Notes: generated by a model not told the origin, from the sequence alone. DNA of 17,205 bases from CAXRDE01 sp964342365 (GCA_964342365.1 CAYFGW010000087.1:1-17205); one strand, 5' to 3'. Positions 6,703-14,428 are shown, numbered from the stretch's first letter. Translations and numbers: made by a program.

Positions 6703-7118
6703 TGATGAAGGTTAAAATTACAGCACTTCTTATTGGCTTTTTGTTTAGTATTGGTCTGGGCATTTCCGGCATGATGGACCCCGTAAAAGTACAGGGATTT
6801 CTGGATCTTGCCGGACGGTGGGACCCCAGCCTTGCTTTTGTTATGGGAGGTGCCGTCATGGTTACCCTCCTGATATTTCCCCTGGTCACCCGCCGGAAAA
6901 GCCCTGTATTTACCGATGAATTTGGCCTGCCTACAAAAAACGAGATCGACAAGCCTCTTATTATTGGAGCGATACTTTTTGGTACGGGTTGGGCCATCAG
7001 CGGCCTTTGCCCCGGGCCAGCACTGGCAAACGCTTTCACATTCAATATAGGGGTTATCGGTTATATCGTTGCCATGTTTGTGGGCTTCTGGTTACACAAA
7101 AAAATGTTTAGCACCTAA
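6702..7118 (+). CDS. pmpB: YeeE/YedE-family partner, PmpB-like (DUF6691)
   Basis: A 138-residue membrane protein that completes the split YeeE/YedE transporter: a first helix IGFLFSIGLGISGMMDPVKV, a middle charged loop (RRKSPVFTDEFGLPTKNE) and the second-half motif GWAISGLCPGPALA with a conserved Cys-Pro. The frame is open from 6588, but ATG 6702, overlapping the previous stop as TAATG and preceded by GCGAGG at 6691-6696, is clearly the start. Translational coupling fits a heteromeric membrane complex with the preceding protein, importing or moving thiosulfate-like sulfur compounds. Confidence 0.87.
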   Translation: MMKVKITALLIGFLFSIGLGISGMMDPVKVQGFLDLAGRWDPSLAFVMGGAVMVTLLIFPLVTRRKSPVFTDEFGLPTKNEIDKPLIIGAILFGTGWAISGLCPGPALANAFTFNIGVIGYIVAMFVGFWLHKKMFST

Positions 7119-7142
7119 TACATAGAAAGAAGGATTTAATCC

Positions 7143-7778
7143 ATGAAGAAATTTATTTTAACGACCCTGATGCTAGCCAGCATCACAACGCCCGCCTTTG
7201 CAGATCACCATAAAGGAGAACATCATAAAAAGTATCGCCAGAACCATCATGCCGCAAAATATCATACGCCTACTGCTGAAATGATCATGGCACATGCTTC
7301 CATGCGCCAACAGCGTATGCAGGAGCTTTTATCTACGGGAGAAATGGCTGTGAGCCTTATGCGACTTGCGCACCAGCAAATGAAAGTCGCTCTTGATAAA
7401 AAAGATCATTCGCAAGTAGAAAAAGCACTTGATACCTTTCAGGCTGCTCGTCATCTCCACAAGCCCAATATGAAGATGATGAAAAAAATGAGTGAGCACC
7501 TGCTTTCTCACGTGAGTGATGTAGAGTCGGGTAAAATTAAGCTTACACCTGAACAAGCCAGTGCCTTCAAAAAAGAAGTCACGCTGTTCACTCAGCAGGT
7601 CAAAGCCTTTCAGGCAGATTGTCAGGAAAATATACGCCCCCTGAACCAGGCCATGCGCAAAAATGCCCTTGATTTTCTTATGATGGATTTTAATGCGGCC
7701 AAAAAGGCGAATCAGTCAGAAAAAATGGTGCATATTGCGAAGATTATGAAAAAACTGCCACCCTTTAAAGGTCACTAA
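7143..7778 (+). CDS. Secreted His/Met-rich helical protein, possibly metal-binding
   Basis: Not recognised as a named family. The 211-residue product has a clean Sec signal peptide (MKKFILTTLMLASITTPAFA, cleavage before DHHK). The mature N-terminus is a histidine cluster with seven His in about twenty residues (DHHKGEHHKKYRQNHHAAKYH). The rest looks all-helical, with about 16 methionines grouped as MIMAHASMRQQRM, MKMMKKM and LMMDF, and a single cysteine near residue 160. The layout resembles small periplasmic metal-binding proteins (Cu/Ni/Zn or Spy/CpxP-like helical proteins), but no definite match was recognised. AAGGA at 7130-7134 precedes ATG 7143 by 8 nt; the gene follows pmpB by 24 nt and is the last of its operon, being followed by a hairpin. 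Confidence 0.75.
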   Translation: MKKFILTTLMLASITTPAFADHHKGEHHKKYRQNHHAAKYHTPTAEMIMAHASMRQQRMQELLSTGEMAVSLMRLAHQQMKVALDKKDHSQVEKALDTFQAARHLHKPNMKMMKKMSEHLLSHVSDVESGKIKLTPEQASAFKKEVTLFTQQVKAFQADCQENIRPLNQAMRKNALDFLMMDFNAAKKANQSEKMVHIAKIMKKLPPFKGH

Positions 7779-7785
7779 ACTCAGA

Positions 7786-7813
7786 GGCTACGGCTTTTCA
7801 AAAGGCCGTAGCC
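7786..7813 (+). terminator. Hairpin behind the DUF202-His/Met operon (probable terminator)
   Basis: GGCTACGGC and GCCGTAGCC form a perfect 9-bp stem around TTTTCAAAAG, starting 7 nt after the stop codon. No T-run follows directly; a T-rich stretch (TTTCTTATTTT) appears about 13 nt later. It can serve as a weak or Rho-assisted terminator, or as a transcript-stabilising 3' end. Confidence 0.55.
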
Positions 7814-7849
7814 CTGAAACTGTGCTTTCTTATTTTGTACCTTCTCTAC

Positions 7850-7865
7850 GTTATATATGGGGTAT
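7850..7865 (-). promoter_or_regulatory. CsoR/CstR-type operator in front of the repressor gene
   Basis: On the minus strand ATACCCCATATATAAC, sharing its first ten bases with the operator at 5129. A -10-like TATGAT (7863-7868) touches it. About 16 nt later a degenerate second element, GGGGTGTATACC (7881-7892), runs up to the ATG and also supplies the only Shine-Dalgarno-like G-run. The arrangement indicates autorepression. Confidence 0.55.
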
Positions 7866-7892
7866 GATATAAAAAACACAGGGGTGTATACC

Positions 7893-8162
7893 ATGCCAAA
7901 AGATACCAAAACAAGATTAGTTCACCGTTTAAACCGTATACAAGGTCAGATTGGTGCCATTAAAAAAATTCTGGATACAGATTACGAAGATCAGGACTGT
8001 GCTGAAGTTTTAAGGCTTGTTAAAGCCGTGAACAACGCTACCAAAAAGTTTGGTGAAGCCTACGTTTCAGACCATTTGAGTTATTGCGTTCGACAAGATG
8101 TACCCAAAGAGAAAATTGAAGAAGGCTTGCAAGAAATTGTGTCTTCAGCCTTTTCTCTTTAG
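7893..8162 (+). CDS. CsoR/CstR-family transcriptional repressor
   Basis: An 89-residue all-helical DUF156 repressor with the N-terminal family signature RLNRIQGQIGAIKKIL. The sensing residues are C36 (DQDCAEV), H61 and C65 (SDHLSYC): exactly the Cys-x24-His-x3-Cys pattern of copper-sensing CsoR, whereas persulfide-sensing CstR keeps the two cysteines but not the histidine. E81, a second-shell residue in CsoR, is also present, but the Y35 equivalent is D35. The family binds DNA as a tetramer and is released by Cu(I) or by a di-/trisulfide bridge between the two cysteines. ATG 7893 is chosen because the upstream ATG at 7857 has no ribosome-binding site and lies inside the operator. It abuts the desaturase-like gene downstream. 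Context argues for sulfane-sulfur sensing, while the histidine leaves copper open. Confidence 0.9.
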   Translation: MPKDTKTRLVHRLNRIQGQIGAIKKILDTDYEDQDCAEVLRLVKAVNNATKKFGEAYVSDHLSYCVRQDVPKEKIEEGLQEIVSSAFSL

Positions 8163-8174
8163 TTGTTTTTGAGT

Positions 8175-8984
8175 ATGAAAAAATTTTTGAGGCCTACAGC
8201 TTTTGTGGGTTTCACTTTACTCATGATTTTCTGGGAAAATAAAGCCCCAAGAAAAAAGCAAAAAATTGTTCGACGAAAACGTTGGCCTGCTAACTTTATG
8301 CTGGGTATTATTAATGTTTTGGTTATCCGCTTACTTTTCTCTGGTGCTGCCGTCTCTGCGGCAGCCTGGGCAAAAAAGAATAACAAAGGACTTTTCAACA
8401 CGCTCCAATTATCAGACCGAGTTGAAAGGTTGATGACATTACTCGCCATGGATCTCATTATCTATTGGCAACATCGCTTATCTCATAGCGTGGGGTTGTT
8501 ATGGCGTCTACATCGTGTTCATCATGCAGATCTTGAATTAGACGCAAGTTCTGGTGTTCGCTTTCATCCCTTCGAAGCCCTTCTGTCTATGATGCTGAAA
8601 ATGGTTTCTGTTGTTGTCCTGGGCGCACGTCCAGGTAGTGTTATTCTTTTTGAACTCGTGTTGAATCTATTGGCAACATTTAACCACAGTAATATATATA
8701 TTCCGCCTATTTTTGAGAGCGTTTTACGACAGATTTTTATTACTCCTGATTTGCACCGTATTCACCATTCTGTACTTTATTCAGAGCAGCAAAAAAACTT
8801 TGGTTTCTCGGTGCCCTGGTGGGATAAAGTATTCGGTTCCTTTTTAGCAAAAGGAAAAAAAGAACCTGATCAAATTATTCTGGGAGATGGAAAACTGATG
8901 GCTCCAAAACAAACACAAACGTTAAAAGCCACTTTATTGGGTATTCCTTTGCGTACTCTTGAGGAAAAATATGAACACACTTAA
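8175..8984 (+). CDS. Sterol desaturase / fatty acid hydroxylase superfamily membrane protein
   Basis: The 269-residue product has the three histidine boxes of the integral-membrane di-iron superfamily: H100-RLS-H104, H113-RV-H116-H117 and H194-RI-H197-H198, plus RFHPFE at about 129-134 and several hydrophobic helices before and between them. Such enzymes hydroxylate or desaturate sterols, carotenoids, ether lipids or fatty acids with O2; the substrate cannot be read from the sequence. The frame starts with a TTG at 8163 directly after the repressor stop, but ATG 8175 is the likelier start (weak TTTGAG upstream). Only 12 nt separate it from the repressor gene, so they are co-transcribed and presumably both autoregulated. 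Its link to sulfur stress is unexplained. Confidence 0.85.
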   Translation: MKKFLRPTAFVGFTLLMIFWENKAPRKKQKIVRRKRWPANFMLGIINVLVIRLLFSGAAVSAAAWAKKNNKGLFNTLQLSDRVERLMTLLAMDLIIYWQHRLSHSVGLLWRLHRVHHADLELDASSGVRFHPFEALLSMMLKMVSVVVLGARPGSVILFELVLNLLATFNHSNIYIPPIFESVLRQIFITPDLHRIHHSVLYSEQQKNFGFSVPWWDKVFGSFLAKGKKEPDQIILGDGKLMAPKQTQTLKATLLGIPLRTLEEKYEHT

Positions 8985-9028
8985 ATTATCATAGCTCCTC
9001 ATGTGAGGTTCAAAAAAATGGGGTGGAT

Positions 9029-9057
9029 TTGAACGGGCGAGCAATGTGCACTACACT
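9029..9057 (+). promoter_or_regulatory. Promoter of the M1 aminopeptidase gene, probably leaderless
   Basis: TTGAAC (9029-9034), 17 bp spacer and TACACT (9052-9057) predict transcription starting at or next to ATG 9065. A perfect TATAAT also occurs at 9057-9062, but it would start the RNA inside the gene. No Shine-Dalgarno precedes the ATG. Confidence 0.4.
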
Positions 9058-9064
9058 ATAATTC

Positions 9065-11728
9065 ATGCGTTATTCTTTTTCACTTTCTATCATACTTGCC
9101 CTGTCTACTGTGACTTTTCCTATACTGCCAGAGGCCGCGGTTTCTGCAAAAACCTCTGAGGCCACAGCCAACCCCTTTCGCTTACAAAAGCTTGCCCGGC
9201 CGCTTTCTCAGCACATACAGCTACGCCTTGATCCGGCCCTTGACAACTATACGGGCACCACTCAGATAAAACTCTCGCTTTTACAGGCCACCCCCCATTT
9301 TGAAATCAGTGGCAGTGATTACAGTATTGAGCAAGCTGTGTTGATTGCCGAGCGAGGCCAGCGTATTCCGCTGAAAGTGCTCCGGCGTGACGAAAAAATG
9401 GCCAAACTCAGTCTGGGCCCCGCCCGCCAACCCACCCTTGCGGCGGGGCGTTATACTCTTTCTATTACGTTTCGAGCCCCGTATAACACCCGCTCTGTGG
9501 GGCTGTACAAAACCCTGCACAAGGGCCAGCCTTACTTATTCACCCAGTTTGAAGATATAGAAGCTCGCCGGGCTTTTCCTGTGTTTGACGAGCCGGAATA
9601 CAAAATCCCCTATACCTGGACACTAGAAGCACCCGAAGCTTATCAGGTGTATGCCAATACGCCGGTGCAGCGAACGCAACCCTTAAAAGATGGCTGGGTG
9701 CGTTATGCCTTTGCACCCACGCCACCCATTCCTTCCTATTTGCTGGCGCTGACGGTGGGGGCCTTTGATGAAGTGCCCATGCCGGGGTTGTCCATACCCG
9801 GTCGTGTGCTGGTGCCTGCTCCGCAGCCGGCGCAAAACACGGCCCAGGGAAAGCTCACCGATTACGTGGTGGCTGAGACCCCCGCCATTTTAAAAAATCT
9901 TGAAAATTATTTCGGACGGCCTCATCCCTATGCCAAGCTGGATTTTGTGGCGGTGCCTGAATTTCCCTTCGGGGCCATGGAGAATCCGGGACTGATTACC
10001 TATCGCGAAGATTACTTGCTCAAAGATCCCGAACAGGTCAGTCAGCGCAGCCTGGAGGGGACCGTGAATGTGATTGCCCACGAACTGGCCCATCAGTGGT
10101 TTGGCAATCTTGTGACCATGGCCTGGTGGGACGATTTATGGCTCAACGAAGCCTTTGCCACCTGGATGGCCAATAAAGTCACCGCCCGGCTTCATCCTGA
10201 ATTTCACACGGAGCTGCACCTGCCGCAAAACCGGGCCATGAGCTACGATGCCCGTGTCACCACCCGCCCTATTCGCAAACCTATTACCCGTGCCAACGAT
10301 ATTATTGAGGGGCTGGGGCTGGCTTATAGCAAAGGTAGCGCGGTGCTGGCCATGACCGAGCACTGGATTGGGGCTGAGGCCTTTCAAAAGGGTCTCAGGC
10401 AGTATATGACGGACTTTGCCTTCAAAAATGCGCAGGCAGCAGATCTCTGGAACGCCCTTGAAAAATCCTCTGGAAAACCGGTGCCAGAGGTGCTACAAAG
10501 CTATATCGAGCAGGCGGCTTTTCCGCTGATCTCACTGGATATTTATGGTAAACGGGTGGTGCTAGCTCAGGAGCGTTTTGCCCTCATGGGACAACAGCCC
10601 CCCGCCCAACAGTGGTCCGTACCCGTGAGTCTTCGCTATGGCAGAGGAGATCGTGTAGCCAGTACGTCCGTGCTACTTCAGCATAAAACTCAATCCGTTA
10701 CTCTTGATTTTGAGCCTGAGTGGATTTACCCCGATGCCGGGGCCATGGGCTATTATCGCTGGCTTTTACCTACGGACGCTTACCGCCGTTTATTGCAAGA
10801 GGCAGAAACGCAGTTGAGTCCCAGAGAACGCCTGAGTGTTATGTCCGGGGCCTACGATTTATTTAACAACGGTAGCGTGTTGAACCGTCAATATATGCCG
10901 CTATTGTCTCGTTTCTTGCGGGATTCTCACCCCAAAGTGGTGGCAACAGCCTATCGCTATTTACTGGTGCAGGAACCCCTGTTTGTCAACGATAGCAACC
11001 GTGAGCGCTGGAAAAACTTTAAACAACAAAAATCCTCGTTTTTGCTTCAGCGTTATGGCCGCACCCCGCAGCCTGAAGAAACGGAAGATGTGGCGCAACT
11101 GCGTTCGTCACTGTTCTGGCAACTGGGCACCCTGAAAAAAGATGCCTCTTTACAAGCCGAAGCCGAACAGGCGGTGGCCCGGTATTTTGCGGGAGAAACC
11201 ACGGATCCTTTGCTCATTAATAGCTATCTGAGTCTGGTGGCTTATTATGGCGATCGCGACACCTTTCAGCGTTACAGAGAAGCGTTTGAAAATCCCGTCT
11301 CGCCAGTGCACCGTTCGCGTATTTTGTCGGCCCTGGGTTATTTTGGCGATCCCGACGTTCAGACGCTGGCCATGAACTACGCGCTCAGTGAGCAGGTGAG
11401 TGCTTCAGACCTGCGTTACATCATGGCCGGCTTTTCCTTCCGGCCGGAACGGCACCGCCGTTTTCAGGACTGGTTAGAAACCCACTATGATCGTCTCAAG
11501 GCCGCTTTGCCTCCTTTTCGCATTCCAGCCGTGCCGGGTTACTGGCTGGAGCATCGCTGCGATATAGACGGAGCACGGCGAGCCAAAGCCTTTTTTGCGC
11601 AGCGTGAAGCAGATAATGAAGTGCTTCAAAAAGAACTGAGTAAAACCCTGAGCACCGTACGGGCCTGTCAGACCCTGAGTCGTTTTGGTCAGGAGGATTT
11701 TGACGCATTTTTTGACATGGGGTTTTAA
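9065..11728 (+). CDS. Secreted M1-family zinc aminopeptidase
   Basis: An 887-residue peptidase of the gluzincin M1 family. The exopeptidase motif G303-A-M-E-N307 is followed by the zinc motif HELAH (H339, E340, H343) and the third ligand E362 in WLNEAFATWM, all with canonical spacing. An N-terminal beta domain precedes the catalytic domain, and the C-terminal ~350 residues form the helical ERAP1-like cap. The enzyme removes N-terminal residues from peptides. A signal peptide (about residues 1-28: MRYSFSLSIILALSTVTFP then PEAAVSA) indicates export to periplasm or medium, unlike cytosolic PepN. The start is supported by the signal peptide although no ribosome-binding site exists. The stop codon overlaps that of the convergent kinase gene by 3-4 bases with no terminator between. 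GC content rises here compared with the sulfur island. Confidence 0.95.
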   Translation: MRYSFSLSIILALSTVTFPILPEAAVSAKTSEATANPFRLQKLARPLSQHIQLRLDPALDNYTGTTQIKLSLLQATPHFEISGSDYSIEQAVLIAERGQRIPLKVLRRDEKMAKLSLGPARQPTLAAGRYTLSITFRAPYNTRSVGLYKTLHKGQPYLFTQFEDIEARRAFPVFDEPEYKIPYTWTLEAPEAYQVYANTPVQRTQPLKDGWVRYAFAPTPPIPSYLLALTVGAFDEVPMPGLSIPGRVLVPAPQPAQNTAQGKLTDYVVAETPAILKNLENYFGRPHPYAKLDFVAVPEFPFGAMENPGLITYREDYLLKDPEQVSQRSLEGTVNVIAHELAHQWFGNLVTMAWWDDLWLNEAFATWMANKVTARLHPEFHTELHLPQNRAMSYDARVTTRPIRKPITRANDIIEGLGLAYSKGSAVLAMTEHWIGAEAFQKGLRQYMTDFAFKNAQAADLWNALEKSSGKPVPEVLQSYIEQAAFPLISLDIYGKRVVLAQERFALMGQQPPAQQWSVPVSLRYGRGDRVASTSVLLQHKTQSVTLDFEPEWIYPDAGAMGYYRWLLPTDAYRRLLQEAETQLSPRERLSVMSGAYDLFNNGSVLNRQYMPLLSRFLRDSHPKVVATAYRYLLVQEPLFVNDSNRERWKNFKQQKSSFLLQRYGRTPQPEETEDVAQLRSSLFWQLGTLKKDASLQAEAEQAVARYFAGETTDPLLINSYLSLVAYYGDRDTFQRYREAFENPVSPVHRSRILSALGYFGDPDVQTLAMNYALSEQVSASDLRYIMAGFSFRPERHRRFQDWLETHYDRLKAALPPFRIPAVPGYWLEHRCDIDGARRAKAFFAQREADNEVLQKELSKTLSTVRACQTLSRFGQEDFDAFFDMGF

Positions 11729-13038
11729 TTTTGGGGGCGTTCCAACGTTTCTAGCAAAAACTGTTGCTCTTCTGGTGTCAGAGCAATCGGCACTTTGGCC
11801 ACCTTTTTTTTGAAGTGTAATGTGGTGCGGGTAGGCGGTGCCAGTGACAGATGCTGATAACCTCCAAAGTTAACAGAGATCAAATTCTCCAGAGGATAAG
11901 CCTGATTATTGTAGTACAGAAATTGGTTACAAATGAGCATCCGCTGGGGCTGGTTTTTTTCTGCGCTTCTGGCTGCTCTTTCTCGAATAATGAGCCAGTA
12001 CCACAGCGCAAAAAAACTGAACACCTGAGGTCGTAACACCGCAATAAATCGTGCCAAAAACTCAGGCAAGATGTTGAACATGCCTACGGTGAAGTACATG
12101 AGTGGGATCAGGGCCACAAACCAACAGGCCGCAGCTTTGAGCAGGGTTTCTCTGGCCAGCTTTCCCCATGACAGATCTGTGGCGGTAGGGGGGTGAATGA
12201 TCAATTCCCTTTCGCCTTCTGACAGGGTGCGTTTTTCTATTCTGCCCAGCTGTTCAGGAGGTGCTTTGAGGGTGAGCCAGTGCTGAGCTTCCTCAGCAGA
12301 GGTGGGGCGTTCACGGGCGTCGGGGTGTGTGAGGGCATCCAGCCAGGTTCTCAAGGCGGGCGAAAGTGGGGCTTCGGTGGTGTAGTGCAAGCGCAGTGCC
12401 TCGTCACGGGTGAGGACATAAGGCGCTTTACCACTCAGGCTTTCGATCAGGGTAACGCCCAGGGCGTAGAGATCGCTGGCAGGTGTCACCTGTCCGGCAG
12501 CTTGTTCAGGAGCCATATATCCAAAAGTGCCCGCCACCGTCAGTTGATTGAGAGCCGTGTCTCTGACCGCACCAAAGTCGATCAGGTAGGCTTTTCCTGT
12601 GTGGAGCATGATGTTTTCGGGCTTGATGTCCCGATGAATCACGGTGGGGTTAAGGGTTTGCAGGTAGCTGAGAATTTCTAAAAGGTCTGTGGCCAGAGCG
12701 CGCGCTTCTTCTTCTGTGAGAGGCCCCGTTTGTTCTAAGCGCTGCCGCAGGCTTTCTCCGGGTATGGCTTCCTGAACCAAATAGAGGGCATCTGTTTCCC
12801 GGTGCGTGGCCAGCAAACGTGGAATCCGAGGGTGATTGAGCTGTCTGAGGGTTTTTATTTCTCGCTCAAACAAATTCACCGTTTCCCAGGTGCGTACTTC
12901 TGTTAATGCCAATGCTTTGATAACCACATGCTGGCCTTCAGCGTCGGTAGCCCACCAGGTGCGTTGCCCTTCCCGGGCTTGCAGAAGCCGCCTGGGGGTA
13001 TAGTGAGCTAAAGCCAGAGGCCAGTTTACTGCTTCCAT
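11725..13038 (-). CDS. Ser/Thr protein kinase with C-terminal membrane anchor (paralog 1)
   Basis: A 437-residue eukaryotic-type kinase. Visible: the VVIK lysine K41, a helix-C E (near E58/E60), HRDIKPEN with catalytic D137, IDFGAV with D154, a Thr-containing activation loop (TVAGTFGYMAPEQ) and ASDLYALGVTLIE. The glycine-rich loop is degenerate (LLQAREGQRTWWA), with no GxGxxG. After the kinase domain (to about residue 265) come a linker, two hydrophobic segments (about 300-330 and 340-355) and a C-terminal domain of ~75 residues (MLICNQFLYYNNQAYPLENL onward) that may be PH-like. It probably sits at the inner membrane and phosphorylates unknown targets. GGAGA upstream of ATG 13038 lies in the end of the preceding paralog; the two genes are 1 nt apart. 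Confidence 0.92.
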   Translation of the reverse strand: MEAVNWPLALAHYTPRRLLQAREGQRTWWATDAEGQHVVIKALALTEVRTWETVNLFEREIKTLRQLNHPRIPRLLATHRETDALYLVQEAIPGESLRQRLEQTGPLTEEEARALATDLLEILSYLQTLNPTVIHRDIKPENIMLHTGKAYLIDFGAVRDTALNQLTVAGTFGYMAPEQAAGQVTPASDLYALGVTLIESLSGKAPYVLTRDEALRLHYTTEAPLSPALRTWLDALTHPDARERPTSAEEAQHWLTLKAPPEQLGRIEKRTLSEGERELIIHPPTATDLSWGKLARETLLKAAACWFVALIPLMYFTVGMFNILPEFLARFIAVLRPQVFSFFALWYWLIIRERAARSAEKNQPQRMLICNQFLYYNNQAYPLENLISVNFGGYQHLSLAPPTRTTLHFKKKVAKVPIALTPEEQQFLLETLERPQN

Positions 13039-13039
13039 G

Positions 13040-14419
13040 CTATCGTCTCCATTCTACCCCTCTCTTTTCCATGGCAGTTCCCAATCGCTGGCGGACTTCC
13101 GGGGTCAACTGCACCTGGCAACTCACCACGTGTAAATCCAGACCCGGCAAGCCCTGTAGTGCAAAAAAGATGCGCGTGGGATAAAAACGCACCCACCGAA
13201 TTTTAGCCAACGGAATCCGTTTTTCCTTTTTACGCACCCTGCCAATGGCTCGCTGAAAGTCATAGCTGTGGTAAAGTCCGTCTGCGTCAAGAATGAGCTG
13301 ATGTGTCGCCGCGCTCTGTCCCAGTTGTCGCTTACCCAACAGCAGGGTGCCAAAGAATAGCGCGTAGCCAAGTACCATGGGAATACCCCAACGTAAATCG
13401 GAGGGGGCACGAATGAGATCGAGAAACTTGTAGGAGAACATAGCTCCTAAAATGCTCATGGCAAAGGTGCCCACCGTAAATCCTCCGTAAAGCAGCAGGT
13501 GCTGCAGGCCAAAGCTGGAACCTCGGATTTGAATATCCAGAGCTTCTGGTGTGTCTTCGAGCCATACCGCCGGAGAAAGCTGAGTTTTGCGTGTGCTGGT
13601 TTGCAAGGCCCGGTGAGGATGGACCGGAGTCAGGGGGGCCGGGGAAAGTAGGGCTGTTTTGGCGGCCTCTGCAGAAACAAAACGTTGTTCTATAAAGGGG
13701 GCTACCAGATGTTCTAACCAGTGGTGAAAGGACTCCTTAACGTGCAATACCTCCTGCAGACGCAGGTAGAGGCCGTCCCGGGGCAAATCCGCCACAGAGA
13801 GCCCGGAGAGCATTTCCACGAGAGTGACTCCCAGACCGTAGAGATCTGATGCGGGTACGGCCTGACCGTGCAACTGTTCAGGAGCCATATAGGCAAAGGT
13901 GCCCATGGTGGTGAACTTTCCACCGGTGCCTGCCTGGACAGCCCCAAGATCCAGCATTTGTAAAAAGCCGTCCGGGTGGAGTAACAGGTTTTCGGGTTTG
14001 ATATCTCGGTGAATGAGCGAGGGCTCTGCCGTATGCAAGGCACTCAACAGATCAAGGGCTTCTTTTGCCAGCTGGCGAGCTTCGGTTTCTGTCCATTTGC
14101 GTCCGGACTCCATATGAGCGCGCAGTGTTTGACCCGGCAGGTGCTCCATCATCAGTGAAGCGGTTCCTGCCGTGGAGAGGGCTGAAAAATCTAGCAGCCG
14201 TGGAATTCCCTTGACGGACAGCGATTTTAATACCTCGGCCTCTCGTTCCAGGCGCTCGTAATGGGTCCAGAGGTCTGTCGCCGAAGCGTCAAGGGTCTTC
14301 ACAATCACCTTTTTATTCTGGCGCGTATCTATGGCCTGCCATGTGTGAACCGCTCCCCGCATTTGCAGGCGTTTTTCGAGGGTGTAAACGTTGGGGAGGG
14401 AAGGATAAGCGTGACACAT
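13040..14419 (-). CDS. Ser/Thr protein kinase with C-terminal membrane anchor (paralog 2)
   Basis: A 459-residue paralog of the downstream kinase with the same plan: VIVK lysine K41 at the identical position, HRDIKPEN (D139), APEQ in the activation segment, then two membrane segments (about 300-360) and a C-terminal ILDADGLYHSYDFQ...IPLAKIRWVRFYPTR domain that parallels the paralog's tail. The metal-binding DFG reads DLG (LDLGAVQ, D157), a tolerated variant in bacterial and eukaryotic kinases. The glycine loop is again degenerate (RLQMRGAVHTW). It has no ribosome-binding site; TATAAT ends 9 nt before ATG 14419, so its mRNA should be nearly leaderless. It is the first gene of the two-kinase operon; the pair most likely arose by tandem duplication. 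Confidence 0.92.
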   Translation of the reverse strand: MCHAYPSLPNVYTLEKRLQMRGAVHTWQAIDTRQNKKVIVKTLDASATDLWTHYERLEREAEVLKSLSVKGIPRLLDFSALSTAGTASLMMEHLPGQTLRAHMESGRKWTETEARQLAKEALDLLSALHTAEPSLIHRDIKPENLLLHPDGFLQMLDLGAVQAGTGGKFTTMGTFAYMAPEQLHGQAVPASDLYGLGVTLVEMLSGLSVADLPRDGLYLRLQEVLHVKESFHHWLEHLVAPFIEQRFVSAEAAKTALLSPAPLTPVHPHRALQTSTRKTQLSPAVWLEDTPEALDIQIRGSSFGLQHLLLYGGFTVGTFAMSILGAMFSYKFLDLIRAPSDLRWGIPMVLGYALFFGTLLLGKRQLGQSAATHQLILDADGLYHSYDFQRAIGRVRKKEKRIPLAKIRWVRFYPTRIFFALQGLPGLDLHVVSCQVQLTPEVRQRLGTAMEKRGVEWRR

Positions 14420-14428
14420 GGTGTCTTT

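Noticed and set aside
7857..7892. Upstream ATG extending the CsoR-family protein by 12 residues
   Set aside because: No ribosome-binding site, it overlaps the putative operator and -10, and the extension adds non-family residues.
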